Below are positions 23,684 through 35,634 of a stretch of 64,000 bases of DNA, one piece after another. The notes beneath the pieces are model-generated. The model searched no databases and was not told where the DNA came from. It saw only the letters and a list, made by a program, of their open reading frames with translations. A program made the translations under genes and the position numbers. Each line of letters opens with the position of its first letter. Within the stretch, counting starts at the first letter, position 1. Origin of the DNA: Fomitopsis serialis (lineage: Eukaryota; Basidiomycota; Agaricomycetes; Polyporales; Fomitopsidaceae); the NCBI RefSeq assembly GCF_022376445.1, contig NW_025954966.1, positions 310,001 through 374,000 on the forward strand. The letters are read 5' to 3'.

Positions 23684-25458
23684 GAATACTAGTCTACTCT
23701 ACAAGAGGCGTGAACGTGGGAACCGGAGACAAACGCTAAGACAAACATGGGAGACATTCTCATTGGCTGAGAGACGGACGCCCGAGCGCTGCCCGAGCCT
23801 CTCAAGCGCTCCGAGCTTGCGCAACTGGCCGCAATACCTACCGGTTACCTGGCATCCTTCATCACTCAGACTCGCGCGGGGCACTTAACTTGAGTCGACT
23901 TCTCACTCTGGCATGGGAAGGTGCGGACCAGCAGGGCAGCGGTAAGGCACAGCAATCAACGAGCAGCATGTGACAGATAATCTGGAGAAAAGCGCGAGGA
24001 GGACACGGACAAGCAAAGCGACGAGAACGAAGGGGTCAGTCAGTACTTTTACGAGTGACAGGAATTTACCGAGCGCAGCGATGGAGACGGGCGCCGTGAG
24101 TGCAGATACACACGAGCGCGCGAGCTAATTGCAGGCACAGAACGCGGCGACATGCAGCACAACGCACCACGATCGCGAGCACGCAGGGCTAATGCCCAAC
24201 GCGAAAACACGGCCGACGAATGGACCGCCGTGCCTGAGCAAAGGAGTCGGAGGTATGGGAGAATGGGCAGGCGCAAGACGCAGTCGCTGCGGCTACATGA
24301 AGCGCGACGCGCACGCAGACCGCGAGCGCGCCAAGCGAATGCCCAACACGCAGACACGGCCAACGAACGCGCGCAGAGCCAGCGGACAGGCGGGCGAGCA
24401 TGCGGGCTGATGAGCAGGTGTGGACGGGCAAGCGAGTGGATGGGCGGGAGAGCGTGCGGGCGAACAGGCGAGTGGGCAGGCGACAGCACACTGACACACC
24501 TCGACCGTGAGCGCGCCGCTGGGCGAACACCCAACGCACGCAGGCACAGTTGACGGACGCGCACGCAGCCGATATGCGGACCACGGGCGCGGCCATAGCT
24601 ACGAGCAGGGAGAGCCAGCAGATGGCGGGCGCAGACGGGAGCGAGTGGGCAGGGAAGGACGAATGACTGACAGAGACGGGTGAGGACGAGGGGATGAGAT
24701 GGGCCGGTTGAGCAAGAACGAGTGAATTTCAGGTACGACATGCGGCAACACCAAGGATGCAAGCACAACGCGCGCTCGAGTCTGCTTGAGCCCGTTGCAT
24801 CGGACGCGGTGCTGCCGGTGCATGAGAACACTCGACACCATCCCGCATCTCATGTAGGTGACGACGAATAGCGGAAAAGAAGTATGTTGCTATCAGATCC
24901 CATTTACTGAATGCTTCTACCGTGACGACCACTCGCATCACCACACCGACACGCCGACTACGACTACACAGGCATCCGTACGCTCCTCCCATCGAGCAAC
25001 GGCGCGGGCGAGTGAGAGAAGAGCGAACATGGTATGTAGAGCGAGCTTCTGGAGGCAAACAACGACTCATCAGCTTTCCAGCAATCGATAGGGTGGTCCA
25101 ACTCGGAGAGACCATGGGCATAGTTGTGCTGTACGTGACGTGTGCATATCACCCATCCTGTCTCCCTTACTGCTGCCCGGGGAGACATCTGTCAGTCGAG
25201 GTACCTCAGGTAGCTCCCGAGCAGTTGGTATCCCACAGACTGGCATAGGGCCACGAGCCGACTCCCGAAGGGAGGCGGCTGAGTGGCCTTTCAATTATCA
25301 GTCTCTTACGAAGTTGCCTACACTTGCGAATTAAACATCATTCAGCACTCTCGCCCCGCCATGAGCTCGAAGCTATAAGTAATGTAACCGGCTCGGAGAT
25401 ATCAGTAAGTTGCAATCGAACGCCGCATACCTGTAGCGGAGCACGGGCATCGGCTAGT
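23684..25458. mobile_element. 1.8-kb insertion absent from copy 2, GC-rich arrays inside
   Basis: Copy 2 is continuous here (44,709-44,726: GCTCAGGGTACCAGGAGAAC), whereas copy 1 holds about 1.77 kb between the same flanks. CTAGT occurs at both ends (23688 and 25452 regions) and may be a target duplication. About 24,120-24,620 is GC-rich with degenerate repeats of a unit containing GCGAGCGCGCC and ATGCCCAACRCG about every 150-190 bp; the same units, inverted, occur in the TIR element at 26.7-27.9 kb. The long frames across it are products of this base composition. No terminal inverted repeats or transposase found. Confidence 0.5.
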
Positions 25459-25739
25459 AGGAGAACATGCAACGCTCATGAATACTGGGCATGATGTCAT
25501 TCGTCCAGTCCGTCATAGTTCGCCGCAAGCGAACCCTTGCCGTGCCGTACCATCACTGGCAGTGGCAAACGCGTGGCAGAGCTATTGAGATAAGTAGCCG
25601 TTCGTGCCGCATCTCTCAATTTTTTTTTCTATTGAAAGCGCAGCTTCGAAAGAGCCGGAGAACGGTGAGTGCTGCATTGTACATAGCAATACGAAGGGGT
25701 GGATGAGTGGCTCGCTTCAACGAGCCCGACTTGAGGTTA

Positions 25740-26665
25740 CAGCGGTTTTCAGAACTATGCGGAATCGCGAGAAAAACGAAAACGCACCTCGGGCACTGGG
25801 CCAGCGCCCCGAGCCACGATTAGATTAGATGCAGTCCGAGTTAGGAAGCCATTAGATTGATACGACGCTGCGCGTCCCGCCTCTCCGAGCGAGCGATGTA
25901 ACAAGCTTCAGGGTGAAGTCGACTGTGAACAAAAATGGGAAGGGTATGTAAATAAGGCATGCAGAGGTCTGGTATCTTTTCCCCATCCAATGACCATTCA
26001 CTTTAGCATCGGATGGAACCACTTGATCAAATTTACTCGAAAAACCAACAGAGCTCATCTAGCAATGGTCCTCGCACTGGACCGTAATTTAGACAGCCAA
26101 AGATGTGTGTAAAGCTGTTTGTGCTCCACATTTACCCTGGTCATAACACCCAATGTGCACAACATTGCCCTTGCCATGCAACTGTATAGTATACTTACAT
26201 TAATTATCAATTCATCACAGAATGGGTCCTGCTCAACGTGCTGCTTCACTCCGGATTTCATTCATTCATGTCTGAAAGTCAAAAGATCTTGTTCGCGGAC
26301 TGAATGTATATGTACTACTTACGTTAGAGCAACTGAGTCGTTCGTACTTACTGTATGTTGTTTACATACTCAGCTACCCACACTTACTATATATGCTATA
26401 TTATATACATTGCGCGCCGCGCATTGTGAGCCCTACTTTTCCACCGTTTTTCCTGCTGCATTGGTGTGTCAGCGTAGCTCGCTGCCATCTTGTTGTCATT
26501 TACATGTAACGACTGTGATTTCGTATGCCTGCTGACCGAAATGGCCTAGCTTATCAGTTCCAGATTTGGCCACTATCTAATCTAATCGTGGCTCGGGGCG
26601 CTGGTCCAGTGCCCGAGGTGCGTTTTCGTTTTTCTCGCGATTCCGCATAGTTCTGAAAACCGCTG
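25740..26665. mobile_element. TIR element 1, 926 bp, TA target (MITE-like)
   Basis: The first about 89 bp (starting CAGCGGTTTTCAGAACTATG) are repeated inverted at 26577-26665 (ending CATAGTTCTGAAAACCGCTG) with about one mismatch. It is bounded by TA at 25738-25739 and 26666-26667, as for Tc1/mariner-type elements. The interior has no credible transposase, so it is non-autonomous. Confidence 0.8.
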
Positions 26666-26667
26666 TA

Positions 26668-27917
26668 ATCACCCAGCGGGTTTGCAGGGCACATTCAGAC
26701 TCCGCTGTGGCGCGGCCTCCCGTACGCGCACAAGTCGCGCGTCGCGCCCTCTTAGAGTCGCCAACGCCGTACGCAGCCTAGAACATACCGCGGGGGCGGG
26801 CACAGCGACGAGTGGACGGCTGGGAATGGTGCAGCTGGCGGGGGCGGGCGAGGGCGAGGGCGAGGGCGAGGGCGAGTGCTAGAGCCGTGTCAATACATAA
26901 TTCTAATATATTTGTTAATGCTCTATACACTCGCGCTATACGATCGACACTAACGTCGATCAATCAACACTCTATGGTCATTACAGAATACTTCAGTACT
27001 ATTAGTCCGACGTGCGAGTCCGCGCCGCGCGACTCGGACTCCAGCGCGTCGCGCACATCAGAGTACTACCTTCCAAGTTGTGGCCCACGACACTCTCGTC
27101 GGCTGCGTTTGCACGCGGGGCACTGGCCCTATGTGCTCGTGGTCGGCGTGTTGCGCACGCCCCGGCCCTGCTCAGCGTCGTCGTCGTCTCCCATCCTGAG
27201 CTCGCGCACGCGCTCCGTTCGTGCGCCATGATTGCGTGCTGGGCATTCGTCCAGCACGCTCGTGGTCGGCGTGTGTGTCGTCCCCTGCTTGTGTGCCCGC
27301 TGACCCGCCCGCCCACTCGCTCGTGTGCCTCCTCGTGTGCCTCCTCGCGTGCCTCCTCGCCCGCCTACTCACCCGCCTGTCAACCCGTGTGCCTGTCTGC
27401 TCACCTGCTCGACCAATCACCCATGTACTACCTGCCTGTTCACCGGCCCGCCCGCCTTCCCGCTCGCGTTGCGCGCGTTCGGTGGCTGTGTCTGCGTGCT
27501 GGACATTTGCCCAGCGCGCTCGCAGTCAGCGTGTATGCTGGCCGCCCGCGCCCGCGCGTCCGCTCGTCCAGTGGTCCAGCCGTCCGTTGGCCGTGCCTGC
27601 ACGCAGGGCAGAGGACCTGCGTTCTCGCGGTAACCGTGCGAGTCGTGCTGCACGTTGCCGCGTCCTGTACCTGCGTTAGTAGCGGGGTCGCTCGCGTGCG
27701 TTTGCGCTCACCTATGGGGACTCGCTCTCGCCCTCCCCCGCCAGCTACTCACCCTTCCCAGCCGTCCACTCTTCACTGTGCTCGCGCCCGCAGTATGTTC
27801 GTGGGCTGCGTACGGCATTGGCGACTGTCAGACTCAGAGGGCGCGACGCGACTTGCGCGCGTACCGGAGGCCGCGCCACAGCGGAGTCTGAAATGCCCTG
27901 CAAACCCGCTGGGTGAT
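26668..27917. mobile_element. TIR element 2, 1250 bp, TA target
   Basis: Begins ATCACCCAGCGGGTTTGCAG right after the TA shared with element 1 and ends with the inverted sequence CTGCAAACCCGCTGGGTGAT, then TA. Arms of about 190 bp match imperfectly. The centre (about 27,080-27,690) is GC-rich with degenerate repeats like those at 24.1-24.6 kb. No transposase; non-autonomous. Confidence 0.78.
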
Positions 27918-27989
27918 TAACCTCAAGTATTAGATATAGCAGCATGTAATGTCTACATAGGGCTTCGCCCTCAGTGACAATAACGGGAA

Positions 27990-28871
27990 TCAACAACTTT
28001 GTGAACCTCCTGTTCGTCATCGACGAGGTCAGCGACGAACAGGATAGCGCCGGTGCTCGCCGCACCGGCGACGTATTCCTGAACGCTCTGCGCACCCCAG
28101 GTTCGGACGACGGCTCCGCGTTGGCAAAGATGACCATCGAGTGAGTCTTTTGCCCGCTCAGGCCGTTCAGCCGTCGGCTGACGCGCAGAGCAGATTTGGA
28201 GCCCGGCTGCTCCAATGCGCAGGTCCGGGCTGCGTCCGACGCTTCTTCAAACACTGCGAGGACTATATCGACGCGGTAGCTCAGGAGGCCGAGCTCCGAG
28301 GACGTGGGGTTGTCCTTGACATGGCCTCCTACGAAGCGCTGCGGCGCGAGAACAGCGCGACACGCCCGTGCTTGGTCCTTACCGAGTCCTGCTTGGGAAT
28401 CGACCTTCCTGACCAAGTCTTCGACGATCCGACATTTATGTCGTTGTATTGGGCCGCGGTGGACATGATAAATTGGTCGAACGTGAGTCGGTCCTGATAT
28501 CTTTCCAAATCAAGACACCGTGACTCTGACACCTCGAGCAGGACATTTATTCGTGGAACATGGAACAGGCGGCGGGGATGAGCGGGAACAACGTCGTCAC
28601 GGTGCTCATGCACGACGAGGACGCCGATGTGCAGACCGCCGCCGATCGTGTGGGGAGTCTCTTCAAGACCCTCATGGACCGCTTCGTGCAGGCTCAGAGC
28701 CAGCTGCCGAGCTGGGGCTCCGCCGTCGACCAGATGGTCCAGAAGTATGTGAAGGCGCTGGAGTACTGGATTGTCGGGAATATCGAGTGGAGCTTCGATA
28801 CCCAGCGTTACTTCGGACCACTGCACGCGGAGATCAAGGCGTCCCTTGTCGTCTCCATCCGCCCTCGATGA
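27990..28871 (+). pseudogene. Sesquiterpene synthase copy 1, 5'-truncated
   Basis: Compared with the intact copy at 45811 this one lacks the promoter and about the first 80 codons; similarity starts abruptly at [15 protein letters not shown], some 70 bp after TIR element 2. Remaining exons: 27993-28140, 28194-28482, 28542-28871, with the same introns. The metal-binding motifs remain: DEVSD (acidic motif) and NDIYSWNMEQ (NSE triad), and the C-terminal RY in DTQRYFG. Without the N-terminus the fold should not be complete. The C-terminus ends earlier than in copy 2 (LVVSIRPR). Otherwise the sequence is about 95% or more identical to copy 2, so the truncation looks recent. Confidence 0.85.
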
Positions 28872-29664
28872 TGACTAAACCCTGGGTTAGTTCGGATGTC
28901 CTTGGTGCAGAAAGTACATGCTGGCAAAAGCTGATCGTATATCACATGCCTTAGCCTTGAAAGCCACCTCTCTCCTCCGTCGAAGAAACCCTCTTGAGAC
29001 GCCAACTATGAATACTACTCTTCGTAAGTTACGATGCACGAGAATGTTTTTGTACACTCCGATTTTGTCCCCTGCCTTCAAGATGGACCCTATCGGCATT
29101 CAGTGATGTTATTGCTACTCCTGAGACGTCATAGAGCACTAACCTGCGGCGGACTCACATACTTATTGTCACTGAGTTACATACGCGAGTTACGAGTTAC
29201 GATTGCGCTAATTATAACTCAGGTAACATGCAACCTCGTCGACGTCTACATTGCCAGTGAACGGAGGAGTTTGGAGAGCATGGACGGAAACGAAGGAGCA
29301 CATGAGACGAAAGCAGACAAGATAGTCATGATGGTATTTCCGCAGCTTCGTTTTGAACGGCTGTTCGCGTCAATTCGTACAAGGGACACAGCACACAACG
29401 GGTTATTTGGGGAAAAGGTAGCTGGAAATTGACTAGCGAGAATGATAGATATAGGGAACATGTTTGAATAAAGGAGATACTGGGGACTCGGATTTCAAGT
29501 TGGCTGTCCTAGTTCGTCGCCATACAAGAGTCTCTTAGAGAGACGGATGAGGTTGTATGCAACCCATGTGATTCCATCCTTGGTCCCGCCCACTAAACAC
29601 GTTTCAGCATCATGATACGGCTCTAATTAAAGATGACCGCCGCATAACTAACCTGCTCCATGTA
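28872..29664. other. spacer shared with copy 2
   Basis: Matches about 46,942-47,900 in pieces. Contains the 3' flank of the STS and of beta; no gene supported. Confidence 0.5.
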
Positions 29665-30232
29665 CTACGTCGCACGAATCCACCATCGCGCCTCTTGGTC
29701 AATTCCAGCCCGCGCAATGAGATTCTTGACGACATCAAATTGTTTCTGAGTAGGTCTCATCTCGAAGTCCGTGTCTTTGCAGAAATACAGAATGTGAGTT
29801 TCTAGCTCTCCGCAGTCTCTTGCGGCCTGTTTGACGGAATCAGGCGCATCGTCATCGATTAGACAGACCTCGTTCTGGAGAGGGTATTCAGTCTCTAATG
29901 AGAGCTGTATGAGCAGATTGGCGCCGGCAGCGAAGAAGTCCTGCGTCTTCTTGGCGGGTCGGTATGTCGCCCACACTTGCAACCACTGGGCTTCAGTGAG
30001 GGCAAATCCGAGTAGCAGTCGGGCTTTCTTATGTTTATCTGACGGACGTGGAGGTTGATCAATGTCGACTAGTGGCTCAGACGATGAAGTTGGTGGCTGC
30101 GAATATGAGCTGGTGCGCGCCGGCTCAGGGGAGGATTGGCCTTGCGTACTGACCTAGTATTGAAAGCAATATGTTAACGAATCGAACACGCGAAATGACT
30201 GACTAGTGACCTACTGGTGGTGAAGCATCCAT
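29665..30232 (-). CDS. Small unknown protein beta, copy 1 (168 aa)
   Basis: Two exons: mini-exon 30232-30215 (MDASPP) and 30153-29665. N-terminal Ser/Pro-rich part (STQGQSSPEPARTSSYSQPP), then LLLGFALTEAQWLQVWATYR, AKKTQDFFAAGANLLIQLS, DDAPDSVKQAARDCGELETH, TQKQFDVVKNLIARAGIDQ and RWW near the end. Same family as alpha. Its body is closest not to beta of copy 2 but to alpha of copy 2 (43405), pointing to exchange between paralogs. Function unknown. Confidence 0.7.
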
Positions 30233-31237
30233 ACTGCGATAGTTCAAGTTTAATGACAGACTTGGTACTTAAGTTGCAGATGTTACAGTGTCAGTTTGAG
30301 TGGGATGTGGTTCAGTACCGCAGCACGATGATTTTGGTGAGCGCATATTTATGCATGAGCACCAGAGCACGTGCTGGCCGCCACATCTGTTCTGGCACGC
30401 GGGCTACCGGTGGCAAGGCTTGTGTTGTTCAGAATCATGTTTCAAATCCCTGCGAAGTCGGAGTACTAGCCCAGTGCTCGACCAGTGAGTGTTTCATAGC
30501 CATCGTGATCGTTGATTGGCCTGGCACGCTACTCCGCTACGGTATGAAGATGATAACAACCTGTGCATACTAGGCAACACAAAGGTCAACCTAGCTATTG
30601 CTGGCTCCCGGGCCCCCACATCACATTCAATAGGGCCGAGATACCATAGTGACAGATCGCCGCGAGAGACAGAAAACGACCTGAGAGCATGAAACTACTA
30701 TGTGCGGCACGGGCATTGAAACATATAATTATAATCATCTTAGTGTATTCACCACTTCTCGGCGGTTATTACCGGTACCGGCGGTCATAGTATTCGACAG
30801 CCAGGACGACAAAATTGGCTTAGGCTACCAATGATATTGTTTATATTGGTTGTTGCAACAGTACGCATGATCACGAATCATGAAGCGGAAGACAAAAACA
30901 CAAGGGCCTTATTGTTGCAAGTGGAGTCAGTAGAAACAAAAATGATTGTTCAGGTAGTATTCGAGATATCCTTGAACAAGAACTACGAGGATGTGTTGTC
31001 AGGCTTCCTAGAGCTGTCGTGTGTTCAGTGCTTTGTGTGATTACGGCATGTGTAGCCTGCTGGCGTCGAACAACATGAGGAGGTCACGGTGCATCTGTGA
31101 CATGGGAGTGACGAGGCTCTACATACTTAAGGCGGCCTGTGGTCCTGAACCCAACAACACAGCACCAGGTCACGCATTTACCCACTCTCCTTCTCAACTC
31201 GAGTCTTCCAAGTTTCTGAGAGACCTGAATATCCAGC
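30233..31237. other. spacer; left edge of copy-1 cargo
   Basis: 30,233-30,500 matches 48,631-48,790. From about 30,600 the sequence is private to copy 1. No gene supported before 31238. Confidence 0.5.
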
Positions 31238-32463
31238 ATGCCACCCCGCAAACCGACAAAAGCGCTGAAAGCGCCGAAAGGCACTACGCATACTGCTCCC
31301 AAGCCTAAACGTAGACCTCCCCACTGGGCTGCTCAAATCAAGCTGGAGAACGAGTTCCCACAAATCAAGCATATGATTGTCATCATGAGTGCCGTTGATA
31401 GCAAGAACGATGTTCGTGAATCAATGCTCTATGGCCTGTATAATCTTGTCATGATGGATTTTGCTCGGAACACAACACGAGTAACATCTTTCTCTTGGCC
31501 TCAATATGCCCTCCTACGACACGTAGACACTCCAGACGCTTTGGCAGAACTTGAAGAGGAGGACGATGACGATGGGACGATGACTACTAGCCACGACTTC
31601 CATGATGAGACCAACACAGAGATAAATTCGGACGCCGAGTCCTCTTCCAATGACGACTCAGAATCAGATGTCGCAGACGTGGAAACTCGCTTCAAGACCT
31701 TGGCTATCTCTTCCGATGAAGTTGGCGAAAGCAATGTGGAAGCAGAGAAGGAAGTAAAACCCGTCCAAAGTGCGTCGACTGAAGTGCCGTTGTGACTGAG
31801 TAATGTGGTGCTGACGAGGTGCCTATACTGCGCACATCAGGCGCACTTCAGACAAAGAACAGAACTCAAATCACCGACTTCGCTTTGATTGCACATAAGC
31901 ATAACGTATACAAGGATGAAAGCACAAAACTGACCATCACGGATACAAGGTTGGCATTGATCATGGAAATCAAGAGGCCTGTAGTGGGGAAACCCCAGAC
32001 AATCAGGACTAAATTGCTTTCCAAAACCCTGCAAACAATTGTTCAGGCCACACAGCAAGCACGATGCGCGCTACACTCTAGTGACAACTTCTTCACGGTA
32101 GCTTCGCAGGGCATGCTGGGCGCAATTATCGGTGTCGGTTGGCATTGGACATACGTCGAGTTTGACATGGAAACCATAGGGACCAGTGATTCCGAGGGGT
32201 CGGACGCAGCTTACGAGTCAGAATCCGCAAAGGCAAGGCGGAAGGCACTCCAGGTGGTAACCCCACCTTTCATGTATAACTATGGAACGAGCAAGCCGGT
32301 CCTCTTGCGCTGGCTTGACCCAAAAGCCTCGTGGCTTAGCGCACTCACGGAGATTAAGAAGCGGACATACGAACTAAATGGAGATGTCTTCATGCAGGAC
32401 AAGGGTGCGATACTTTCATTGCGCGCCATTGGATGCTGTTTCTCATTTCCAATCAGACCTTAA
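31238..32463 (+). CDS. PD-(D/E)XK-like protein, paralog 1 (384 aa)
   Basis: Two exons: 31238-31769 and 31841-32463, intron GT/AG of 71 bp, in frame. N-terminus MPPRKPTKALKAPKG is basic; then HWAAQIKLENEFPQIKHMIV, ESMLYGLYNLVMM and an acidic linker. Exon 2 holds TQITDFALIAHK and, about 25 residues later, ALIMEIKRP: a D...ExK arrangement typical of PD-(D/E)XK nucleases, followed by QATQQARCALHS and LGAIIGVGWHWTYVEFD. The second gene at 55749-57054 keeps all these blocks (ITDFALV, CIVEVKR, QAKKQARHAF, AIIAVGWDFTYVEFE), so they are under selection. Family known to me only as hypothetical basidiomycete proteins; the nuclease assignment is inference from motifs. It lies in a segment absent from duplication copy 2. 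Confidence 0.7.
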
Positions 32464-34281
32464 AGAGGAACAGAAGTAGTAAGAAGAGGAAGCATCGACA
32501 CGGACTGGTCAGGAACCTTGTCGCGGTACTTACGAAGACGACACAATTCGTGACATGTATGATGCTGGACCCTGGATATTTTGTCATGGCGTAATTTGAA
32601 GATATATTGACGAATGTGCCTTATGATGATGCATTCAGAGTATTCCTGTTCAGTGATCCTAGCGTGATCGCAGTCAATTGCGGGTAATATTGAAGTCTTT
32701 GCGTACCTTCGGGATCAACATTCAGCGCTCGGCACTCATTTCTATACTGCATTTCTCATCCGTCACCCGACACGGACAGTTTGACACATGCAGCGCGGAG
32801 ACCATCACGAAGGACGAGCTCTGTCGCTCGAAGAGACCCAGAACCAGCGTGAGCACTGGCGGGGTCGCTTTGCGACCCCACTGCTCCTTCGGACCACTGT
32901 AAGCAAGACTCAGAAGTCACGTCTCGCTCCCATCAGCTCCCCCGAAGAGTTTTGAGGGATAGAAGCGAGTGCACTCATCGGTGATTGATCCATCGTGACA
33001 ACTAGTCCACAAACGGACTCTAAGTACATGATGTGATACTTTCTGTCCACGCGCGTAGGACGTTATGCTATATCTGGTTCTGGACTGAGAACCAACATGA
33101 CACTCATTAGTCTGTTTGCTTGCTTGTTCATCGATGAGACTGGACTCAACCATTATAGCTTGCCTGAGCGGTGCGAATATTCGGATTTCTGTTATTCAAT
33201 CTACCGCGGCACAAATACGTTCTATAGCTTGTTGAAACAGACCTGTCTTCCATCTGTATTGGCGGCTCGCTAGTTCTCAACTTGAAGAATCAATAGGCCA
33301 GGATGCGACGGCGAATGTCATAAATAATCAGTTGGTCTCGGCACGCTGTGAGTAGGTGACATCGTAGTGGCTCACCTCATCCTTGTCGAGCCCTCAACAT
33401 TACAACAACGGCCGACTATTCTGTCGTTCGGAATCGACTTTACGAGGAGTAATGTTCAGGTTCGAAGGTGCATATGATTCCCCAGCGTACCTTGCGCGGC
33501 GTAGTAGACACAGGCTGTCGCGAATGTTTCGTGTGGCATAGCGCACTCCATAAAGAGGGTGTAGAGTTCAAGAGCCTCCTTGTCGGTCGTAGCCAGAAGA
33601 GCTCTCGGAGTCCGGGAAACAAGAAACGAGTGGAAAGCCGAAAACCGAGAAACGAGTTGATGTCGAGCGACTACGCCACTAAGTAGAACGAGAACGACTC
33701 GGAGAACGAGACGGATTTAGCAAAATTACAGCTCAGGTCACATGTGACCTCGACCGAAACGCGCTCATACTGCCGCTCAGCGCCCAGCGCTCAGCTCTGA
33801 GCCAACCTCGATCCTCCAATAATGCCTCTACTTACCACTGTGCTGTAGCGTCTCTCAAGGTCGCGCCACAAGGCCAAAGCATACTCGAGGGCCGTCCCAT
33901 TATGACGGTGATGTATAGCACAAGTACTGGCATACGGTAACGCATACGATCCTCAATAACTCGCCTTCTCCGCCCTTCTCATCCTTCCTGAGTCCCGACC
34001 ACCGTCTCCATTCTTCTCAATTCATGGCAAGTCGCTCAAGCCTCCATTCGCCCATCTATTGTACAACAGGTACGGCGGTCGCAAACCGGAAGCATTGCAC
34101 CGTGGTATCGTATCGAACAAACACAGCCCGGACCCGTACACGACCGCGCCGAAGCTCGCGAGATCTAGAGAGAGGAGGAAATCATAGAGAATGATAAGTT
34201 ACCTATCGTACACCGTCGTCGTCCCCTCTAATCCGCGCGTCTGTCGTTCCTCGAGTCCTCAGAGCATCGCGCGACTCGGAC
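32464..34281. other. spacer
   Basis: Private to copy 1 until about 34,020, where similarity to 50,592 onward begins and leads into the bHLH 3' end. No gene supported. Confidence 0.45.
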
Positions 34282-35634
34282 TCAACGCCCCAAGCCCAGC
34301 AGCGAACTCGGCGTCTCCGCCTGGACGCCTCCGCTCCTCCTCGCGTCCTCTCCCTTCTCCATCGCGTGCCCACGTTCACTGATACGGGTCATCGACATCC
34401 TGCGCACCGGCGCAGCATCCATCGCCTTCGGGAGCGCGAACGCTGGGACGCCCGCGCTCGACGCGGAGCTGGACCGCATCGACGCCGGCGAGCCGCTCAT
34501 CTGCAGCAGGAGCGACGCCGCGTTCTCGTCCTCCGGCGTCCACGTCGGCGAGCGCGAGTGCGCACCCGCGTGGCTGTCGTCCTTCTCCGTCTGCCTCTCC
34601 GCGTTGGCGCGTTTGGTTGGCTCGATGGGGTGCGCGGGCGCGGGAAGCGTGAGCGCGGGGACGTCGCGTGCTGCGATGATGTGGGCGGCACGGAAGGGCC
34701 CGGAGGGCGGGGGCGAGGGGAGCTGCGAGGCCGTTGTGGTGCGAGAGTCCGAAATGGCAGCGATGCAGCTCGGGTCGACGTAGGGGTGCGGCAACCACGC
34801 AGCGATGGACGGGAGGCGTGGGGAGGGCGTCGGGCGGGCGGCAGCGGGGGCGGGCGAGCGCTCCGGGAGCGTGGTCGGGCCCTGTTCGGGCTCTCCGTCG
34901 CCCTTCTCGTCGTCGCCCGCATACTCGACGTCGTCGTCGTGCTCGTCGTCGACGCTGACGTCCATGTCGACGTCCCGCTCGGCCTGCACCTCCACGGCCC
35001 GCTTCCTCTTCAGGCTCGCCGCGGATCCCGCAACGCGATCACGGGAGCAATGCGGGCAGGCCCCCGCGGCAGCCTCGAGCGTGCGCACCTTCTCGAGCAG
35101 CTCCTGGACGTACGTGACGGCCTTGACGAGCACGTCCAGCTTGAACTCCTTCTCCTCCGCCGCCCTGCCCTTCGCCTTTGGTTCTCCAGGTGCTTCCCCC
35201 GCGGCCTTAGCCCTCTCCTGCTCGGCTTCGTTGACGAGGGTGCTCAGGGTGGCGAGCGTCTCGTTGATCTTGGTGCGGCGGGCCTTCTCGATGCGGGAGT
35301 GGTTGAGCTTGCGGAGGGACTCGCGGGCGGAGCGCGACATGGCTCCCGGCTTGCGGCCGCGACGGCGCTGGGCGGTGGAGCGCGTGTCGGGCTCGTAGTC
35401 GTCCTCGTCGGCAGAGTCAGAGTCGAGTGCGTCTCGCGGCGGCGAGCCCGCCCCGGAGATGGGGCTCTTGGGGAGGATGGCCGGCCGGGCACGTCTCACG
35501 GGCGCCCGCGACGACGCCGTGTCGTGTGCTGCGCTGAGGGTCGAGTCGGCGGTGTCTGTGCGCGGACGCTTTGCGCGGCGCGGCGGGTTGCAGCTGCCGG
35601 TGTACGGCGGGGGTGCGTCCTTGGCTGCGGTCAT
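34282..35634 (-). CDS. bHLH transcription factor, copy 1 (450 aa)
   Basis: Single exon. Start at MTAAKDAPPPYTGSCNPPRR; the frame stays open upstream through antisense permease sequence, but this ATG is also the start in copy 2. The basic region and helix 1 read LRKLNHSRIEKARRTKINET (His-Glu-Arg pattern for E-box contact), a 30-residue Lys/Glu/Ala loop, then helix 2 FKLDVLVKAVTYVQELLEKV. Next are PHCSRD, LKRKRAVEV (nuclear signal), an acidic run, a Pro-rich region and the C-terminal block WTPEDENAASLLLQMS, ending SLLGLGR. Nuclear DNA-binding regulator; target genes unknown. Only 168 bp of native 5' flank remain before the duplication junction. Confidence 0.85.
   Translation of the reverse strand: MTAAKDAPPPYTGSCNPPRRAKRPRTDTADSTLSAAHDTASSRAPVRRARPAILPKSPISGAGSPPRDALDSDSADEDDYEPDTRSTAQRRRGRKPGAMSRSARESLRKLNHSRIEKARRTKINETLATLSTLVNEAEQERAKAAGEAPGEPKAKGRAAEEKEFKLDVLVKAVTYVQELLEKVRTLEAAAGACPHCSRDRVAGSAASLKRKRAVEVQAERDVDMDVSVDDEHDDDVEYAGDDEKGDGEPEQGPTTLPERSPAPAAARPTPSPRLPSIAAWLPHPYVDPSCIAAISDSRTTTASQLPSPPPSGPFRAAHIIAARDVPALTLPAPAHPIEPTKRANAERQTEKDDSHAGAHSRSPTWTPEDENAASLLLQMSGSPASMRSSSASSAGVPAFALPKAMDAAPVRRMSMTRISERGHAMEKGEDARRSGGVQAETPSSLLGLGR

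Noticed and set aside
24049..24831. 260-codon Cys/Arg/Ser-rich frame
   Set aside because: Produced by degenerate GC-rich repeats; frames of similar length exist on both strands and in the inverted relatives.
26812..26880. GGCGAG repeat as a telomere-like or coding repeat
   Set aside because: A short run of four GAGGGC units inside the arm of TIR element 2; too short to interpret.
27012..27920. 302-codon frame inside TIR element 2 as a transposase
   Set aside because: No DDE motifs, low-complexity translation, and it runs through the terminal repeat.
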